Part shown: in pieces, positions 1-9,137 of the stretch | Layout: every line of letters begins with the position of its first letter | Position numbering within the stretch: position 1 is the first letter of the stretch | Assembly: GCF_004119495.1 (NCBI RefSeq) | Contig: NZ_NRQU01000024.1 | Location: forward strand, 1-64,000 | Length of the DNA: 64,000 bases | Direction: 5' to 3' | From: Flavobacterium sp. YO12 | GTDB taxonomy: Bacteria > Bacteroidota > Bacteroidia > Flavobacteriales > Flavobacteriaceae | Notes under the pieces: generated by a model | Told to the model about the DNA's origin: nothing | Databases searched by the model: none | What the model saw: the letters and a program-made list of their open reading frames with translations, nothing else | Position numbers and translations under genes: made by a program

Positions 1-212
1 AAGCTGTATTTTTTCTGATTTTGTTTTTTTATCAGATTTATTTTTTTGTGTTTTGTTGCTTTTACTTCTTTTGCAGGAACCGTTTTGCCCTCTTTTGCAG
101 GAAATGCATGAACCATTGCACTTGTTCCTAAAACTGCGACTAATAACATTAATAAATTTCTACTCAAGCTTAGCTGTTTGCTTTTTTTGTTTTCGTGAAT
201 CTTCGATTTCAT
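1..212 (-). CDS. Secreted Lys-rich hypothetical protein, 5' part only
   Basis: An open frame begins with ATG at 212 on the minus strand and runs off the left edge, giving about 70 residues. The N-terminus has a basic region (KSKIHENKKSKQ), a hydrophobic stretch (LLMLLVAVLGTSAMVHA) and a likely signal peptidase I site near A-F-P-A. The rest is very lysine-rich (for example KHKKINLIKKQNQKK). No family is recognised. The signal peptide supports a real, exported product, but the 3' end lies outside the window, so length and function are unknown. Confidence 0.55.
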   Translation of the reverse strand, partial: MKSKIHENKKSKQLSLSRNLLMLLVAVLGTSAMVHAFPAKEGKTVPAKEVKATKHKKINLIKKQNQKKYS

Positions 213-338
213 AATTTCTAAGATTTAATATTCAATTCCTTTTATTTTACAGATCAAAATTACCCCTGTAACATGAAGAGAAAATGAAGAAATCTCCGAA
301 TAAAAAATTTTAACTTGACATTAACTTTTGCTTTTTTT

Positions 339-456
339 ACCATATAAGCGATATAAGTTCATTTAGATATTCTAGATCATTAAAATATTAGACGCACTGC
401 AGTGCGTCTCTACGCTATGCGTGATGCTAAATTGAACTTATATCGCTTATATAGTG
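339..456. repeat. MITE-like inverted-repeat unit upstream of polA
   Basis: A 20-bp perfect inverted repeat (arms 342-361 and 433-452, arm ATATAAGCGATATAAGTTCA) encloses about 70 bp. The interior holds a separate 20-bp palindrome at 390-409. A related unit, with one arm reading CCATATAAGTGATRTAAG, lies at 38221-38353, so this is a dispersed family. There is no coding capacity. The unit fills most of the 313-bp gap between the partial gene and polA; the rest of that gap is AT-rich and shows nothing else. Confidence 0.75.
390..409. repeat. REP-like 20-bp palindrome, copy 1
   Basis: Perfect palindrome AGACGCACTGCAGTGCGTCT followed by CTACG. Related copies lie at 11641, 16139, 16441, 46593 and 46646. 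All are intergenic. This copy is nested inside the larger inverted-repeat unit upstream of polA. Confidence 0.75.
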
Positions 457-525
457 GAAAAAAAATCTTGTAACTTTAATTTTTGAGACCTCAATTGTTT
501 ATTTTTACAGACTAATATTTTTTAT

Positions 526-3366
526 ATGTCAACTCAAAAACGCCTTTTTCTTCTAGATGCATACGCATTAATTTTTCGTGGTTATTATGCTTTTATAAAA
601 AACCCTAGAATTAACTCAAAAGGAATGGATACATCTGCAATTATGGGTTTTATGAACTCACTTTTAGATGTTATTAAAAGAGAAAAACCAGACCATTTGG
701 CCGTAGCATTTGACAAAGGCGGAAGTCAATTACGTAATGAATTGTTTCCAGAATACAAGGCAAATAGAGATGTTACTCCTGAAGCTATTAAAATAGCGGT
801 ACCTTATATATGTGAATTATTAAAAGCAATGCACATTCCGATTATCGAAGTTGCTGGTTTTGAAGCCGATGATTTAATTGGAACAATTGCTAAACAAGCC
901 GAAAAAGAGAACTATAAAGTTTTTATGGTAACTCCTGATAAGGATTTTGCTCAATTGGTTTCTGAAAACATCTTTATGTACAAACCTGCTCGTATGGGTA
1001 ATGGAATTGAAATTTGGGGTGTTCCTGAAGTATTAGAAAAATTTGAAATCGAACGCCCTGAACAAGTAATCGATTTTCTTGGTATGATGGGAGATGCTGC
1101 CGATAACATTCCTGGACTTCCCGGCGTTGGTGAAGTTACTGCCAAAAAACTGTTGAAAGAATTTGGAACAATGGAAAATCTTTTGGCTAATACCGATAAG
1201 CTGAAAGGAAAAATGAAGGAGAATATTGAAGCCAATAAAGAAAAAGGTTTATTGTCTAAAAAACTGGCAACAATTTTACTAGACTGTCCTGTAACTTTTG
1301 ATGAGAATGATTATGAGTTAACGCGCCCTGATATTGAAAAAACTGATGCGATTTTTCAAGAATTGGAATTTAGAAGAATGGCCGAACAATTTGATAACTT
1401 GTTTAAAACTGATGGAACACAAACTGCTCCTGCAGCTGCTCCAGATGCCAAATTATACAAAAAGCCACAGCCAAAAAACGAAGAACAGTTTGATTTATTT
1501 GGAAGTGCTTCCGCAGATGAAGATACAGAAACTGCAAGAACGTCTTTTTACAGCACATTAGAAAACACACCTCACTCCTATCAAACCATTCAAGGAGATT
1601 TAGGAGTAAAATTGCTTTTACAAAATTTACAAAACCAAACTTCGGTTTGTTTTGATACCGAAACTACAGGAATCGATGCTTTGCATGCAGAACTTGTGGG
1701 GATGTCATTTTCTTATGAAAAAGGAAAAGCATTTTATGTTCCGTTTCCAGAAAATCAAGAAGAAGCAAAAATATTAGTAGACAAATTTGTTCCGTTTTTT
1801 GAAAATGAAAACATCGAAAAAATTGGGCAAAACCTTAAATACGATTTAAAGATTCTTTCTAATTATGGCGTTACTGTAAAAGGAAAGCTTTTTGATACCA
1901 TGATTGCGCATTATTTGATTAATCCAGATATGCGTCATAATATGGATATTTTGGCAGAAACCTATTTAAAATATTCTCCAAAATCAATTGAAACCTTAAT
2001 AGGTAAAAAAGGAAAAAATCAGCTTTCGATGCGTGATGTTCCTCTTGAAGACATTAAAGAATATGCTGCCGAAGATGCTGATGTTACTTTGCAATTAAAA
2101 GAAATCTTCACTGTAGAATTAGACAAAACTGAAACTAAAAAATTATTTGACGAAATCGAAATTCCATTAGTAAGCGTTTTAGCTGCAATGGAAACCGAAG
2201 GAATTCGATTAGATGTTGATTTTTTAAACGCAATGTCTAAAGAAATGGATGTTGAAATCAAATCTTTAGAACAAAAAATATACGAAACCGCTGGAGAGAA
2301 ATTTAATCTTGCCTCTCCAAAACAATTAGGAGATATCTTATTTGATAAACTTAAAATTGGCGGAGCAAAACAAAAGAAAACCAAAACTGGTCAATATGCA
2401 ACCGGCGAAGAAGTATTAACTTATTTAGCAAATGACAACCCAATTGTAAAACAAATTTTAGATTGGCGTCAGATGGTAAAATTGCAAAGTACTTACATCT
2501 TAGCTTTACCAGAACAAGTTGACAAAAAGACTTTACGTGTTCATACTGATTATATGCAGACTGTTGCGGCAACAGGACGTTTGAGTTCTAACAACCCAAA
2601 CTTGCAAAACATCCCAATTCGTACAGAAAGAGGACGTCAGATTCGTAAAGCCTTTGTAGCACGCGATGAAAATCATACTTTAATTTCTGCCGATTACTCG
2701 CAAATCGAATTGAGAATTATTGCCGCTTTAAGTGGCGAAGAAAACATGATTAAAGCATTTCAAAACGGAGAAGATATTCATAAAGCAACCGCAGCAAAAG
2801 TTTTTGATGTAGCGCTGGAAGAAGTTTCCCGCGAACAAAGAAGCCATGCTAAAACTGTAAACTTCGGAATTATATATGGTGTTTCTGCCTTCGGATTAAG
2901 CAATCAGACTTCGTTGTCAAGAAGTGAAAGTGCTGCTTTGATCGATGCTTATTACAAAACTTACCCAAGATTAAAATCATATATTCAAGAACAGATTGAT
3001 TCTGCCAGAGAAAAAGGTTACGTACAAACCATTCTAGGTCGTCGTCGTTATCTAAAAGACATTAACTCGGCAAATGCAGTTGTAAGAAGTGCAGCAGAGC
3101 GAAATGCCGTAAACGCGCCAATTCAAGGAAGCGCTGCCGATGTAATTAAAATTGCAATGATTAACATTCATAAAAAATTACAAGACGAAAACTGGAAATC
3201 TAAAATGTTGCTTCAAGTACATGATGAGCTTGTGTTTGATGTACATAATGACGAATTAGAAAAAATCCAGCCCATGATCAAACATGAAATGGAAAATGCT
3301 TTTAAACTCTCTGTTCCTTTAGAAGTTGAACTTGGCTTAGGTAAAGACTGGCTGGAAGCACATTAG
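526..3366 (+). CDS. polA: DNA polymerase I
   Basis: DNA polymerase I (946 aa) fills gaps during Okazaki-fragment maturation and excision repair. Three domains are visible in order: the 5'-3' exonuclease (about 1-300, with QLVSENIFMYKP and the GLPGVGEVTAKKLL helix-hairpin-helix); a 3'-5' proofreading domain (about 350-550, ExoI D377-x-E379, ExoII in NLKYDLK, ExoIII in YAAEDADVT); and the polymerase domain. The latter has motif A at D723 (DYSQIELR), motif B KTVNFGIIYG and motif C H899-D900-E901. Proofreading residues are kept, unlike in Taq-type enzymes. Length is normal for Bacteroidota. The next gene starts 10 bp downstream, so the two may be co-transcribed. Confidence 0.98.
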   Translation: MSTQKRLFLLDAYALIFRGYYAFIKNPRINSKGMDTSAIMGFMNSLLDVIKREKPDHLAVAFDKGGSQLRNELFPEYKANRDVTPEAIKIAVPYICELLKAMHIPIIEVAGFEADDLIGTIAKQAEKENYKVFMVTPDKDFAQLVSENIFMYKPARMGNGIEIWGVPEVLEKFEIERPEQVIDFLGMMGDAADNIPGLPGVGEVTAKKLLKEFGTMENLLANTDKLKGKMKENIEANKEKGLLSKKLATILLDCPVTFDENDYELTRPDIEKTDAIFQELEFRRMAEQFDNLFKTDGTQTAPAAAPDAKLYKKPQPKNEEQFDLFGSASADEDTETARTSFYSTLENTPHSYQTIQGDLGVKLLLQNLQNQTSVCFDTETTGIDALHAELVGMSFSYEKGKAFYVPFPENQEEAKILVDKFVPFFENENIEKIGQNLKYDLKILSNYGVTVKGKLFDTMIAHYLINPDMRHNMDILAETYLKYSPKSIETLIGKKGKNQLSMRDVPLEDIKEYAAEDADVTLQLKEIFTVELDKTETKKLFDEIEIPLVSVLAAMETEGIRLDVDFLNAMSKEMDVEIKSLEQKIYETAGEKFNLASPKQLGDILFDKLKIGGAKQKKTKTGQYATGEEVLTYLANDNPIVKQILDWRQMVKLQSTYILALPEQVDKKTLRVHTDYMQTVAATGRLSSNNPNLQNIPIRTERGRQIRKAFVARDENHTLISADYSQIELRIIAALSGEENMIKAFQNGEDIHKATAAKVFDVALEEVSREQRSHAKTVNFGIIYGVSAFGLSNQTSLSRSESAALIDAYYKTYPRLKSYIQEQIDSAREKGYVQTILGRRRYLKDINSANAVVRSAAERNAVNAPIQGSAADVIKIAMINIHKKLQDENWKSKMLLQVHDELVFDVHNDELEKIQPMIKHEMENAFKLSVPLEVELGLGKDWLEAH

Positions 3367-3376
3367 AAAGGCAGAA

Positions 3377-4441
3377 ATGAAACAAAAAACGATAACGTAT
3401 TCCCTTGTAACAATAGTTGTCTTATTTATAATCTACCAGATCAATGTTAGCTTAGCTTTAGGCTTGGATACTTTTGTAATAAATCTTTTTCCCCGCAAAA
3501 AACTGCCAAGTGAATTTGCGGCTTATAAAAATTTATCTGAAGTTAAAAAATTTGGCAATCATTATATATCAATATTTCAACAAGGAGCCAAATATTGTTA
3601 TACGTTTCAGATACTTGAGATTTCAAGTGATAAAATCATGGTTAAAGTAATTACCAATTCTGAACCTTATGATCACGGGGGAGGAAATACTGGTGATAAT
3701 TACAGCAACACATTATTTAAAATGGATTCCTTTGGAAAAGTTTTAGATACAATAGGCTTTAAAACTTCCTCATCTGATCAATCTGAATTTGGCGAGATTG
3801 TTTTGCTTAACAAACAAATAGTAAACAAAGCCCTGCTTTATTACCAAACTTGGCCCGTAGATGGGAACAAAACAAAAAAAGCATTTATTCCTGTAAACAA
3901 AGATTTAAGTTGGTCTGCTGAAAAATTATCTAAATATTATTATGATACTATTGTACCCAATTGTATTTACTTAGAGTCTTTTTATAGCTGGAGAGATCAC
4001 TCGATACCTTCTGATAAAAGAGAATCTATAATTTATTATGCAAATAACCAATGGTACGTAGTTTATGGCACAGGTGAAGATATATATAATAATGCCCGAG
4101 ATCTAAGCTCGAAGCAGCATAAAAAGATTGATAATGAAAATGTATTTCATGATATACCAAACAATAAAATAAAGGTTCGATATTATCAAAAAGTAGAATA
4201 TAATTCAAATATGGCAGGACAAACCCAGTCCAACAGCCCTTATACTTATTATTACTGGGATGGAATTGCTTATGTCAATATACTTTTTGCAAAAGACACA
4301 CTAAAATTTAAAAAAGAAGATATTTTTTTGGATGATTACAGCAACAAGGAAAAATCAATATACAGCACTACAAAAGACAACTGGACAGAAATGGAAAACG
4401 CTGTTAAAAAAAATACAATTATTATTCAAATCCAAATTTGA
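3377..4441 (+). CDS. Hypothetical membrane-anchored protein
   Basis: 354 aa with one N-terminal hydrophobic segment (residues about 8-28, YSLVTIVVLFIIYQINVSLA) that could be an uncleaved anchor; the rest looks soluble and rich in Tyr, Asn and Lys. No domain is recognised. It starts 10 bp after the polA stop, suggesting shared transcription, though nothing indicates a DNA-related role. The next gene also encodes an exported protein of unknown role and lies 86 bp downstream. Confidence 0.75.
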   Translation: MKQKTITYSLVTIVVLFIIYQINVSLALGLDTFVINLFPRKKLPSEFAAYKNLSEVKKFGNHYISIFQQGAKYCYTFQILEISSDKIMVKVITNSEPYDHGGGNTGDNYSNTLFKMDSFGKVLDTIGFKTSSSDQSEFGEIVLLNKQIVNKALLYYQTWPVDGNKTKKAFIPVNKDLSWSAEKLSKYYYDTIVPNCIYLESFYSWRDHSIPSDKRESIIYYANNQWYVVYGTGEDIYNNARDLSSKQHKKIDNENVFHDIPNNKIKVRYYQKVEYNSNMAGQTQSNSPYTYYYWDGIAYVNILFAKDTLKFKKEDIFLDDYSNKEKSIYSTTKDNWTEMENAVKKNTIIIQIQI

Positions 4442-4527
4442 AGTTTACCTTAATTTCTGACGATGAAAGTAAAAACTTGTACATTGTCAAAAAAACAAAA
4501 TAATATTGCATTTTAAAATTGGCTATC

Positions 4528-5646
4528 ATGAAAAAAGTTTTTTTGTTTCTATTTGTAATGTACTCCACGATTTCATTTTGTCAGGACAAAATTTATTATC
4601 TAGAAGGAACTTTAGGTAAAAGCACAATCTATATGACCCTTCAAGTTTATAAATCGGATAATGAGACTAATCTAAACGCCGTATATTTCTATAAAAATTC
4701 ATTAAAAGACATTAAACTTGAAGCAAAATTAAAAGACAATAACAATTATACTTTCTATTTTAAGCCCGGCGATATTGTTACTGAAAAGTTTTACCTGAAA
4801 AAATCAGGCAATAATTTCGATGGTTTTTGGTATGATGCTAAAGACAAACAACTGGCTGTTCATCTTGAACCTGTTAATTTTGATAATTACAAATCAAACC
4901 TCTCAATTAGGTTTGATGACGAACGTTTGAATCTGGTAAAATATAAGTTCTTGGAATTCAAAAAACAAAAAACCACGATTTACAATAACAAGGAATTTGT
5001 CTGGTATTCTGAAAAACATTGCGATTCGGATTTCTTTAGATTAGGAAATAATTTTTCAGAGAAAAACAAGGCTGTTATAAATCCAATTTTAGAAAATATA
5101 CACATTCAAACTACATTAGCTCAGCTTAACTGCTCTTCAAGTTTTGAATATAGTGAAGGAAAAGGGATCGAAGGAAGAACTACCATAAATTTCCTCAATA
5201 CAAACTTATTGGGTTTTGAAATGTTTTCATCTTATTACTGTGGCGGTGCGCATCCTGATTTTGGAGGAAGTGGTTATTTGATTGATCTAAACAATGGAAA
5301 AGATTATGAAATAGATGACATCATTGCATTTGATAAAAGTGTTACCACCGAAGAACAAAGCAATTTTGATAACTATTCAAAATACAGAAGTACTTATTTT
5401 GCTCCTAAATTACTAGCTGTACTTAACTCAGAGTTTCATTTCGAAAAACCAAAAAATGACGATGATGATCCTTGCGATTATACCAATGAAGAATATTGGG
5501 ATTTTCCGTCTTGGAGTTACACCGAAAAAGGTATAGAATTCACGCCAATCTTTTACAGAGCCGCAAGATCTTGTGAGGAATCATTTCTAGTTCCTTTTGA
5601 AAAATTAAAAAAGTATAAAAATCCTAAATTCCCGTATTCTTTATAA
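4528..5646 (+). CDS. Secreted protein with RsiV/DUF3298-like C-terminus
   Basis: 372 aa from the ATG at 4528. An upstream in-frame TTG at 4519 is possible, but the ATG directly precedes a clean signal peptide (MKKVFLFLFVMYSTISFCQ). The region around GGAHPDFGGSGYLIDLNNG followed by EIDDII resembles the DUF3298/RsiV signature (G-A-H-P ... D-L-x-x-G-K-x-x-x-L-x-D), found in secreted Bacteroidota proteins and in the lysozyme-binding anti-sigma factor RsiV. No sigma factor is adjacent, so an anti-sigma role is not supported. Likely periplasmic. Ends at a bidirectional terminator. Confidence 0.75.
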   Translation: MKKVFLFLFVMYSTISFCQDKIYYLEGTLGKSTIYMTLQVYKSDNETNLNAVYFYKNSLKDIKLEAKLKDNNNYTFYFKPGDIVTEKFYLKKSGNNFDGFWYDAKDKQLAVHLEPVNFDNYKSNLSIRFDDERLNLVKYKFLEFKKQKTTIYNNKEFVWYSEKHCDSDFFRLGNNFSEKNKAVINPILENIHIQTTLAQLNCSSSFEYSEGKGIEGRTTINFLNTNLLGFEMFSSYYCGGAHPDFGGSGYLIDLNNGKDYEIDDIIAFDKSVTTEEQSNFDNYSKYRSTYFAPKLLAVLNSEFHFEKPKNDDDDPCDYTNEEYWDFPSWSYTEKGIEFTPIFYRAARSCEESFLVPFEKLKKYKNPKFPYSL

Positions 5647-5647
5647 A

Positions 5648-5679
5648 AAAAATATCCGCCTTAAAGACGGATATTTTTT
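5648..5679. terminator. Bidirectional intrinsic terminator
   Basis: AAAAATATCCG and CGGATATTTTT pair around a 9-nt loop, with A- and T-tracts on both sides. It lies between two convergent genes (secreted protein + and LacI regulator -), so it can serve both. Confidence 0.85.
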
Positions 5680-5681
5680 AT

Positions 5682-6707
5682 TTATGCTTTTCTAGTCGAT
5701 TCTCGCTCTTTCAATTTTGTTTTGATAACGATAGTTTCATAGTCCGAAGTTTCGCCTTCCGGCTCTTCTAACCTCTGAATTAATCTTTTTGCCGCAACTT
5801 CACCAATTTCGATTCCGTGCTGACTTACTGTAGTTAAACTTGGAGACAAACGTCTTGAAGCCAAAATTCCGTCAGCAAAACCAATTATCGAAATATCTTC
5901 AGGAACTTTATATCCTTTTTTCAAACTTACTCTTAAAGCCGCAACAGAATCATTTTCATCTAAAGCGAAAATCGCATCAATTTTATTTTCAAAAATAGCA
6001 TCAATTTTAGCTTTCATATCTTCTTCTGAATCAGTACGAAGAATGATTTTTTCGTTTATTGGAATATTATTGTCTTTTAACGCTTTTAAATATCCATCAG
6101 CTCTTAATTTTCCAACACTTAAATTATCTACAGAAGAAATTAAAGCAATGTTTTTGCATCCTAAATCAATTAAATGCTGAGTCGAGTTTAATGCAGAATC
6201 AAAATCATCTACCACAACTTTATCGCATTCTACTTCATCAGCAATACGATCAAACATTACAATTGGAGTCCCGTCATTAATAATAGCCGAAAAGTGGTTG
6301 TAATCTTGAAGCTTTTGCGCTTCTTCAGAAACCGAAAGAATAAAACCATCAATTGTTCCGTTGCTTAACATTTCAAGTGTATGAACTTCTTTCTCTAAAG
6401 ATTCATTCGAAATACAAGTAATTACGTTATATCCTTTTTTATCTGCCACTTTTTCGATTCCGCTAAAAACTTTGGCGAAAAAAGAATTTAATATATTAGG
6501 TATAATTACTCCAATCGTTTTAGTCTTACGATTCTTCAAATTCAGACCAATAACATTTGGTTTATAATTTTTGAGTTTGGCATACTCCTTAATCTTCACC
6601 TTCGTCTGCTCACTAATTTCCGGACTATCATTTAGCGCCTTAGACACCGTAGATACAGAAACACCAAGTTCTTTCGCAATTTGTTTTAGAGTTGCTTTAG
6701 CTTTCAT
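5682..6707 (-). CDS. LacI-family transcriptional regulator
   Basis: 341 aa. The N-terminal LacI helix-turn-helix (residues about 6-27, TLKQIAKELGVSVSTVSKAL) is followed by the hinge region and a periplasmic-binding-protein-like effector domain (KTIGVIIPNI onward; D-x-x-x-D-A-I-F-A-L-D-E-N-D). It should bind operator DNA as a dimer and respond to a sugar or nucleoside. Neighbours do not reveal the ligand: the divergent genes are ferritin-like and no sugar genes are near. The closest glycan locus starts about 43 kb away. No operator palindrome was recognised in the divergent intergenic region. Confidence 0.92.
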   Translation of the reverse strand: MKAKATLKQIAKELGVSVSTVSKALNDSPEISEQTKVKIKEYAKLKNYKPNVIGLNLKNRKTKTIGVIIPNILNSFFAKVFSGIEKVADKKGYNVITCISNESLEKEVHTLEMLSNGTIDGFILSVSEEAQKLQDYNHFSAIINDGTPIVMFDRIADEVECDKVVVDDFDSALNSTQHLIDLGCKNIALISSVDNLSVGKLRADGYLKALKDNNIPINEKIILRTDSEEDMKAKIDAIFENKIDAIFALDENDSVAALRVSLKKGYKVPEDISIIGFADGILASRRLSPSLTTVSQHGIEIGEVAAKRLIQRLEEPEGETSDYETIVIKTKLKERESTRKA

Positions 6708-6732
6708 CTATTAATATTTTATGTAATTAATA

Positions 6733-6765
6733 CAAATATAGTAGAATTACCTAAAATAAAACAAA
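6733..6765 (-). promoter_or_regulatory. Bacteroidota-type promoter of the LacI gene
   Basis: On the minus strand TTTG (6765-6762) is followed after 21 nt by TATATTTG (6740-6733), a match to the TTTG / TAnnTTTG promoter of this phylum. It sits 26 bp upstream of the ATG at 6707. Confidence 0.55.
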
Positions 6766-6901
6766 AAACTGCTGCTACTATTTGAAATCATAAGGCCTTT
6801 TCGAAATAATATTCAAAAACATCGATTATTTAAAACCACTAGTGCTAAAATTTCGTTAATAACTTAATAGCATGTTATTAACCTTAATAAAAACCTAGAT
6901 T

Positions 6902-7648
6902 ATGAAAAACGAAGTTAAAATTCATGAAGTTGATCCTTCACTGAATAATAGAAGGAGCTTTCTTAAGCTCAGTGGACTAACATTAGTTACCGCAGGTTTG
7001 GTTTTAGCTGGTTGCAGCGACAATGACAACAATAATAATATGGAGGACAACTCCTTACCCGGAATAAAAAATGGAGTTTTTGATTTAGGTTCTGGAGATT
7101 TTGGCGTACTTACTTATGCATACGCCTTAGAACAATTAGAAGCCGATTTTTATACTAAAGTTGTAAATTCATCAAATTTCAACACTGTATTTAATGATAT
7201 TGAGCGTCAAGTCTTAACAGACTTATACCACCATGAAGTAGTTCATAGAGATTTTTTTAAAGCTGCCTTGACTGGAGCACTCCCAGATCCAAGCTCTCAA
7301 TTACTTCCTTCCTTAGCCTTCAGTTATGGTTCTTTAAATTTTAACAGCCGTAACGAAGTTTTAGCTACCGCAAAAGCACTAGAAGATACAGGCGTTGCCG
7401 CTTACAATGGCGCGGGACGACTAATTAAAAGCGCTGATTATTTATTACTGGCAGGAAAAATTGTTTCAGTTGAAGCCAGACACGCTTCCGCAATAAGAAG
7501 CTTGATCAATCCGAACTCCAAAGATTTTGCAGGCGACGATATTGTAAACCCTTCAAACGGCTTAGATGTAGCAAAAGATCCTTCTAAAATCTTACCAATT
7601 GCGGGCGGATTTATTACTACAAAATTTACTGCCAAATATTTACCTTAA
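6902..7648 (+). CDS. Ferritin-like domain lipoprotein, probable Tat substrate
   Basis: 248 aa. The N-terminus carries a twin-arginine-like motif (NRRSFLK), a hydrophobic segment and a lipobox (VLAGC), so it is probably an exported lipoprotein, perhaps by Tat in a folded state. The body (GVLTYAYALEQLEADFY ... YHHEVVHRDFF ... ALEDTGVAAY ... EARHASAIR) is the PF13668-type ferritin-like four-helix domain, with repeated E and ExxH motifs that could bind a di-metal centre. This family includes desiccation- and stress-related proteins; the substrate is unknown. A paralogue follows 26 bp downstream, forming a two-gene operon. Confidence 0.85.
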   Translation: MKNEVKIHEVDPSLNNRRSFLKLSGLTLVTAGLVLAGCSDNDNNNNMEDNSLPGIKNGVFDLGSGDFGVLTYAYALEQLEADFYTKVVNSSNFNTVFNDIERQVLTDLYHHEVVHRDFFKAALTGALPDPSSQLLPSLAFSYGSLNFNSRNEVLATAKALEDTGVAAYNGAGRLIKSADYLLLAGKIVSVEARHASAIRSLINPNSKDFAGDDIVNPSNGLDVAKDPSKILPIAGGFITTKFTAKYLP

Positions 7649-7674
7649 TCTTAACGAGCTAAAACTTAGAAATT

Positions 7675-8487
7675 ATGAATATTTTAAAATTTATAGAAAC
7701 CTTTACTGATGATAGTATAATGAATAGTACAGGTTCACGAAGAGACAGTTTTTCACAATTTGGAAATATCAGTAAAAATCTGGCGCTGGCATCAATTCCT
7801 TTTGGATTATCAGCATTGGCAAATAAAGCAATAGCAAAAGATATCACCCCAACACCCGCCACCCCAATCGGGGCTTTACAATTTGCCTTAACACTAGAAT
7901 ATCTTGAAAATGAGTTTTATGCCATGGCGCTGGATTCTGGTGTCATTCCGGCCTTAGAAAATGGTGGACGGGATTTAAAAGTCTTTCAACAAATAGCAGC
8001 TCACGAGTCAAGTCACGTTAAATTTTTAATCGCAGGATTAGGTGGTTCAGCAAGTGCAAACTTCGTTCCTAAACCTACTTTTGACTTTACAGTGGGCGGC
8101 ACATTTGACCCTTTTCACGATTACCCAACCTTTCTTGCCTTAGCACAAGCTTTTGAAGATACCGGCGTGAGAGCTTACAAAGGGCAAGCCGCTAACTTAA
8201 TAACTACACCAGATTTATTGACTGCAGCTCTGCAAATACATTCTGTCGAAGCACGTCACGCGTCTGAAGTGCGAAGGCTCCGCAAATTAAAAGGCTGGAT
8301 TTCGAATGCTGATCGAGGAGCAGGAATGCCGTCAGCAACTCAAGCGGTTTACGATGGCGAAGGAGTTACCACTCAAGCAGGATTCAATACTGCTGCGGCC
8401 TTTGGAGCTTCCGCAGGATCAGAAGCTTACGACGAACCTTTAACCACTCAGCAAGTTGTAGATATTGCCAATATTTTTATTGTTTAA
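7675..8487 (+). CDS. Ferritin-like domain protein, second paralogue
   Basis: 270 aa, related to the preceding gene by the same order of motifs: ALQFALTLEYLENEFYAMAL, AAHESSHVKFL, AQAFEDTGVRAY and SVEARHASEVRRL. The N-terminus has a degenerate twin-arginine stretch (GSRRDSFSQF) and a weak hydrophobic segment ending near ALANKAIA, with no lipobox, so it may be periplasmic. A C-terminal extension follows the ferritin domain (about 205-270). Pairing of a lipid-anchored and a free form suggests a hetero-oligomer, which is inference. The operon ends at the terminator at 8511. Confidence 0.83.
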   Translation: MNILKFIETFTDDSIMNSTGSRRDSFSQFGNISKNLALASIPFGLSALANKAIAKDITPTPATPIGALQFALTLEYLENEFYAMALDSGVIPALENGGRDLKVFQQIAAHESSHVKFLIAGLGGSASANFVPKPTFDFTVGGTFDPFHDYPTFLALAQAFEDTGVRAYKGQAANLITTPDLLTAALQIHSVEARHASEVRRLRKLKGWISNADRGAGMPSATQAVYDGEGVTTQAGFNTAAAFGASAGSEAYDEPLTTQQVVDIANIFIV

Positions 8488-8510
8488 TAACAAAAACACT
8501 CCACAAATTG

Positions 8511-8547
8511 AACCAGCTTCGCCTTAATGTGAAGCTGGTTTTTTTTT
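8511..8547 (+). terminator. Rho-independent terminator after the ferritin-like pair
   Basis: AACCAGCTTC and GAAGCTGGTT form a 10-bp stem around a 10-nt loop and are followed by nine T. Confidence 0.9.
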
Positions 8548-8607
8548 AGTTTTAAAAATAAAAACTGAGAGCCTGATTTTCAGGATATAAAATATTCTTT
8601 TAAGGTA

Positions 8608-8638
8608 TTTGGTTTTAAAATAATTAATTGTACTTTTG
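8608..8638 (+). promoter_or_regulatory. Promoter of the rplM-rpsI operon
   Basis: TTTG (8608-8611), a 19-nt spacer and TACTTTTG (8631-8638) match the Bacteroidota housekeeping promoter closely. A short ATCCCC/GGGGAT inverted repeat (8640-8657) overlaps the expected transcription start. The ATG is at 8682. Confidence 0.75.
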
Positions 8639-8681
8639 CATCCCCTTTATTGGGGATGGAATGTTTAATTAAAATAATATT

Positions 8682-9137
8682 ATGGACGCATTAAGCTACA
8701 AGACAATTTCAGCTAGCAAAGCCACTGTAACTAAAGAGTGGATTGTTGTTGATGCAGAAGGTCACAACTTAGGACGTCTTGCTTCAAAGGTTGCGATGAT
8801 CTTAAGAGGTAAGTACAAGCCAAGTTACACACCGCACGTTGACTGTGGAGATAACGTAATTGTTATCAACTCAGAAAAAATTAACCTTACAGGTACAAAA
8901 ATGAATGACAAAATTTACATGCGTCATACAGGTTACCCAGGAGGACAAAGAACTTTAACTGCTAAAGTATTGCAATCTAAAAACCCTGCATTATTAGTAG
9001 AAAAAGCTGTAAAAGGAATGTTACCTAAAAACAAATTAGGAGCTGAACTTTTTAGAAATCTAAATGTTGTTGTAGGTGCTGAGCATACTCACGGAGCTCA
9101 AAAACCTAGAACTGTTAACCTAAACGATCTTAAGTAA
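8682..9137 (+). CDS. rplM: 50S ribosomal protein L13
   Basis: 151 aa. It matches L13 throughout: WIVVDAEGHNLGRLAS near the N-terminus, YTPHVDCGDNVIVIN, the signature region around KMNDKIYMRHTGYPGG, and VKGMLPKNKLG. L13 is an early-assembling large-subunit protein. It overlaps rpsI by one base (TAATG), the usual L13-S9 arrangement, implying translational coupling. Confidence 0.98.
   Translation: MDALSYKTISASKATVTKEWIVVDAEGHNLGRLASKVAMILRGKYKPSYTPHVDCGDNVIVINSEKINLTGTKMNDKIYMRHTGYPGGQRTLTAKVLQSKNPALLVEKAVKGMLPKNKLGAELFRNLNVVVGAEHTHGAQKPRTVNLNDLK

Noticed and set aside
4519..4527. TTG start three codons upstream of the DUF3298-like gene
   Set aside because: The ATG at 4528 directly begins a standard signal peptide.
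4528..5646. Anti-sigma factor RsiV
   Set aside because: Only the DUF3298-like region resembles it; no sigma factor gene and no matching N-terminal membrane topology.
5682..8487. LacI regulator controlling the ferritin-like operon
   Set aside because: Divergent arrangement only; no operator-like palindrome found in 6708-6901.
8640..8657. ATCCCC/GGGGAT hairpin as an L13 regulatory leader
   Set aside because: It overlaps the predicted transcription start, so the full stem would not be in the RNA.
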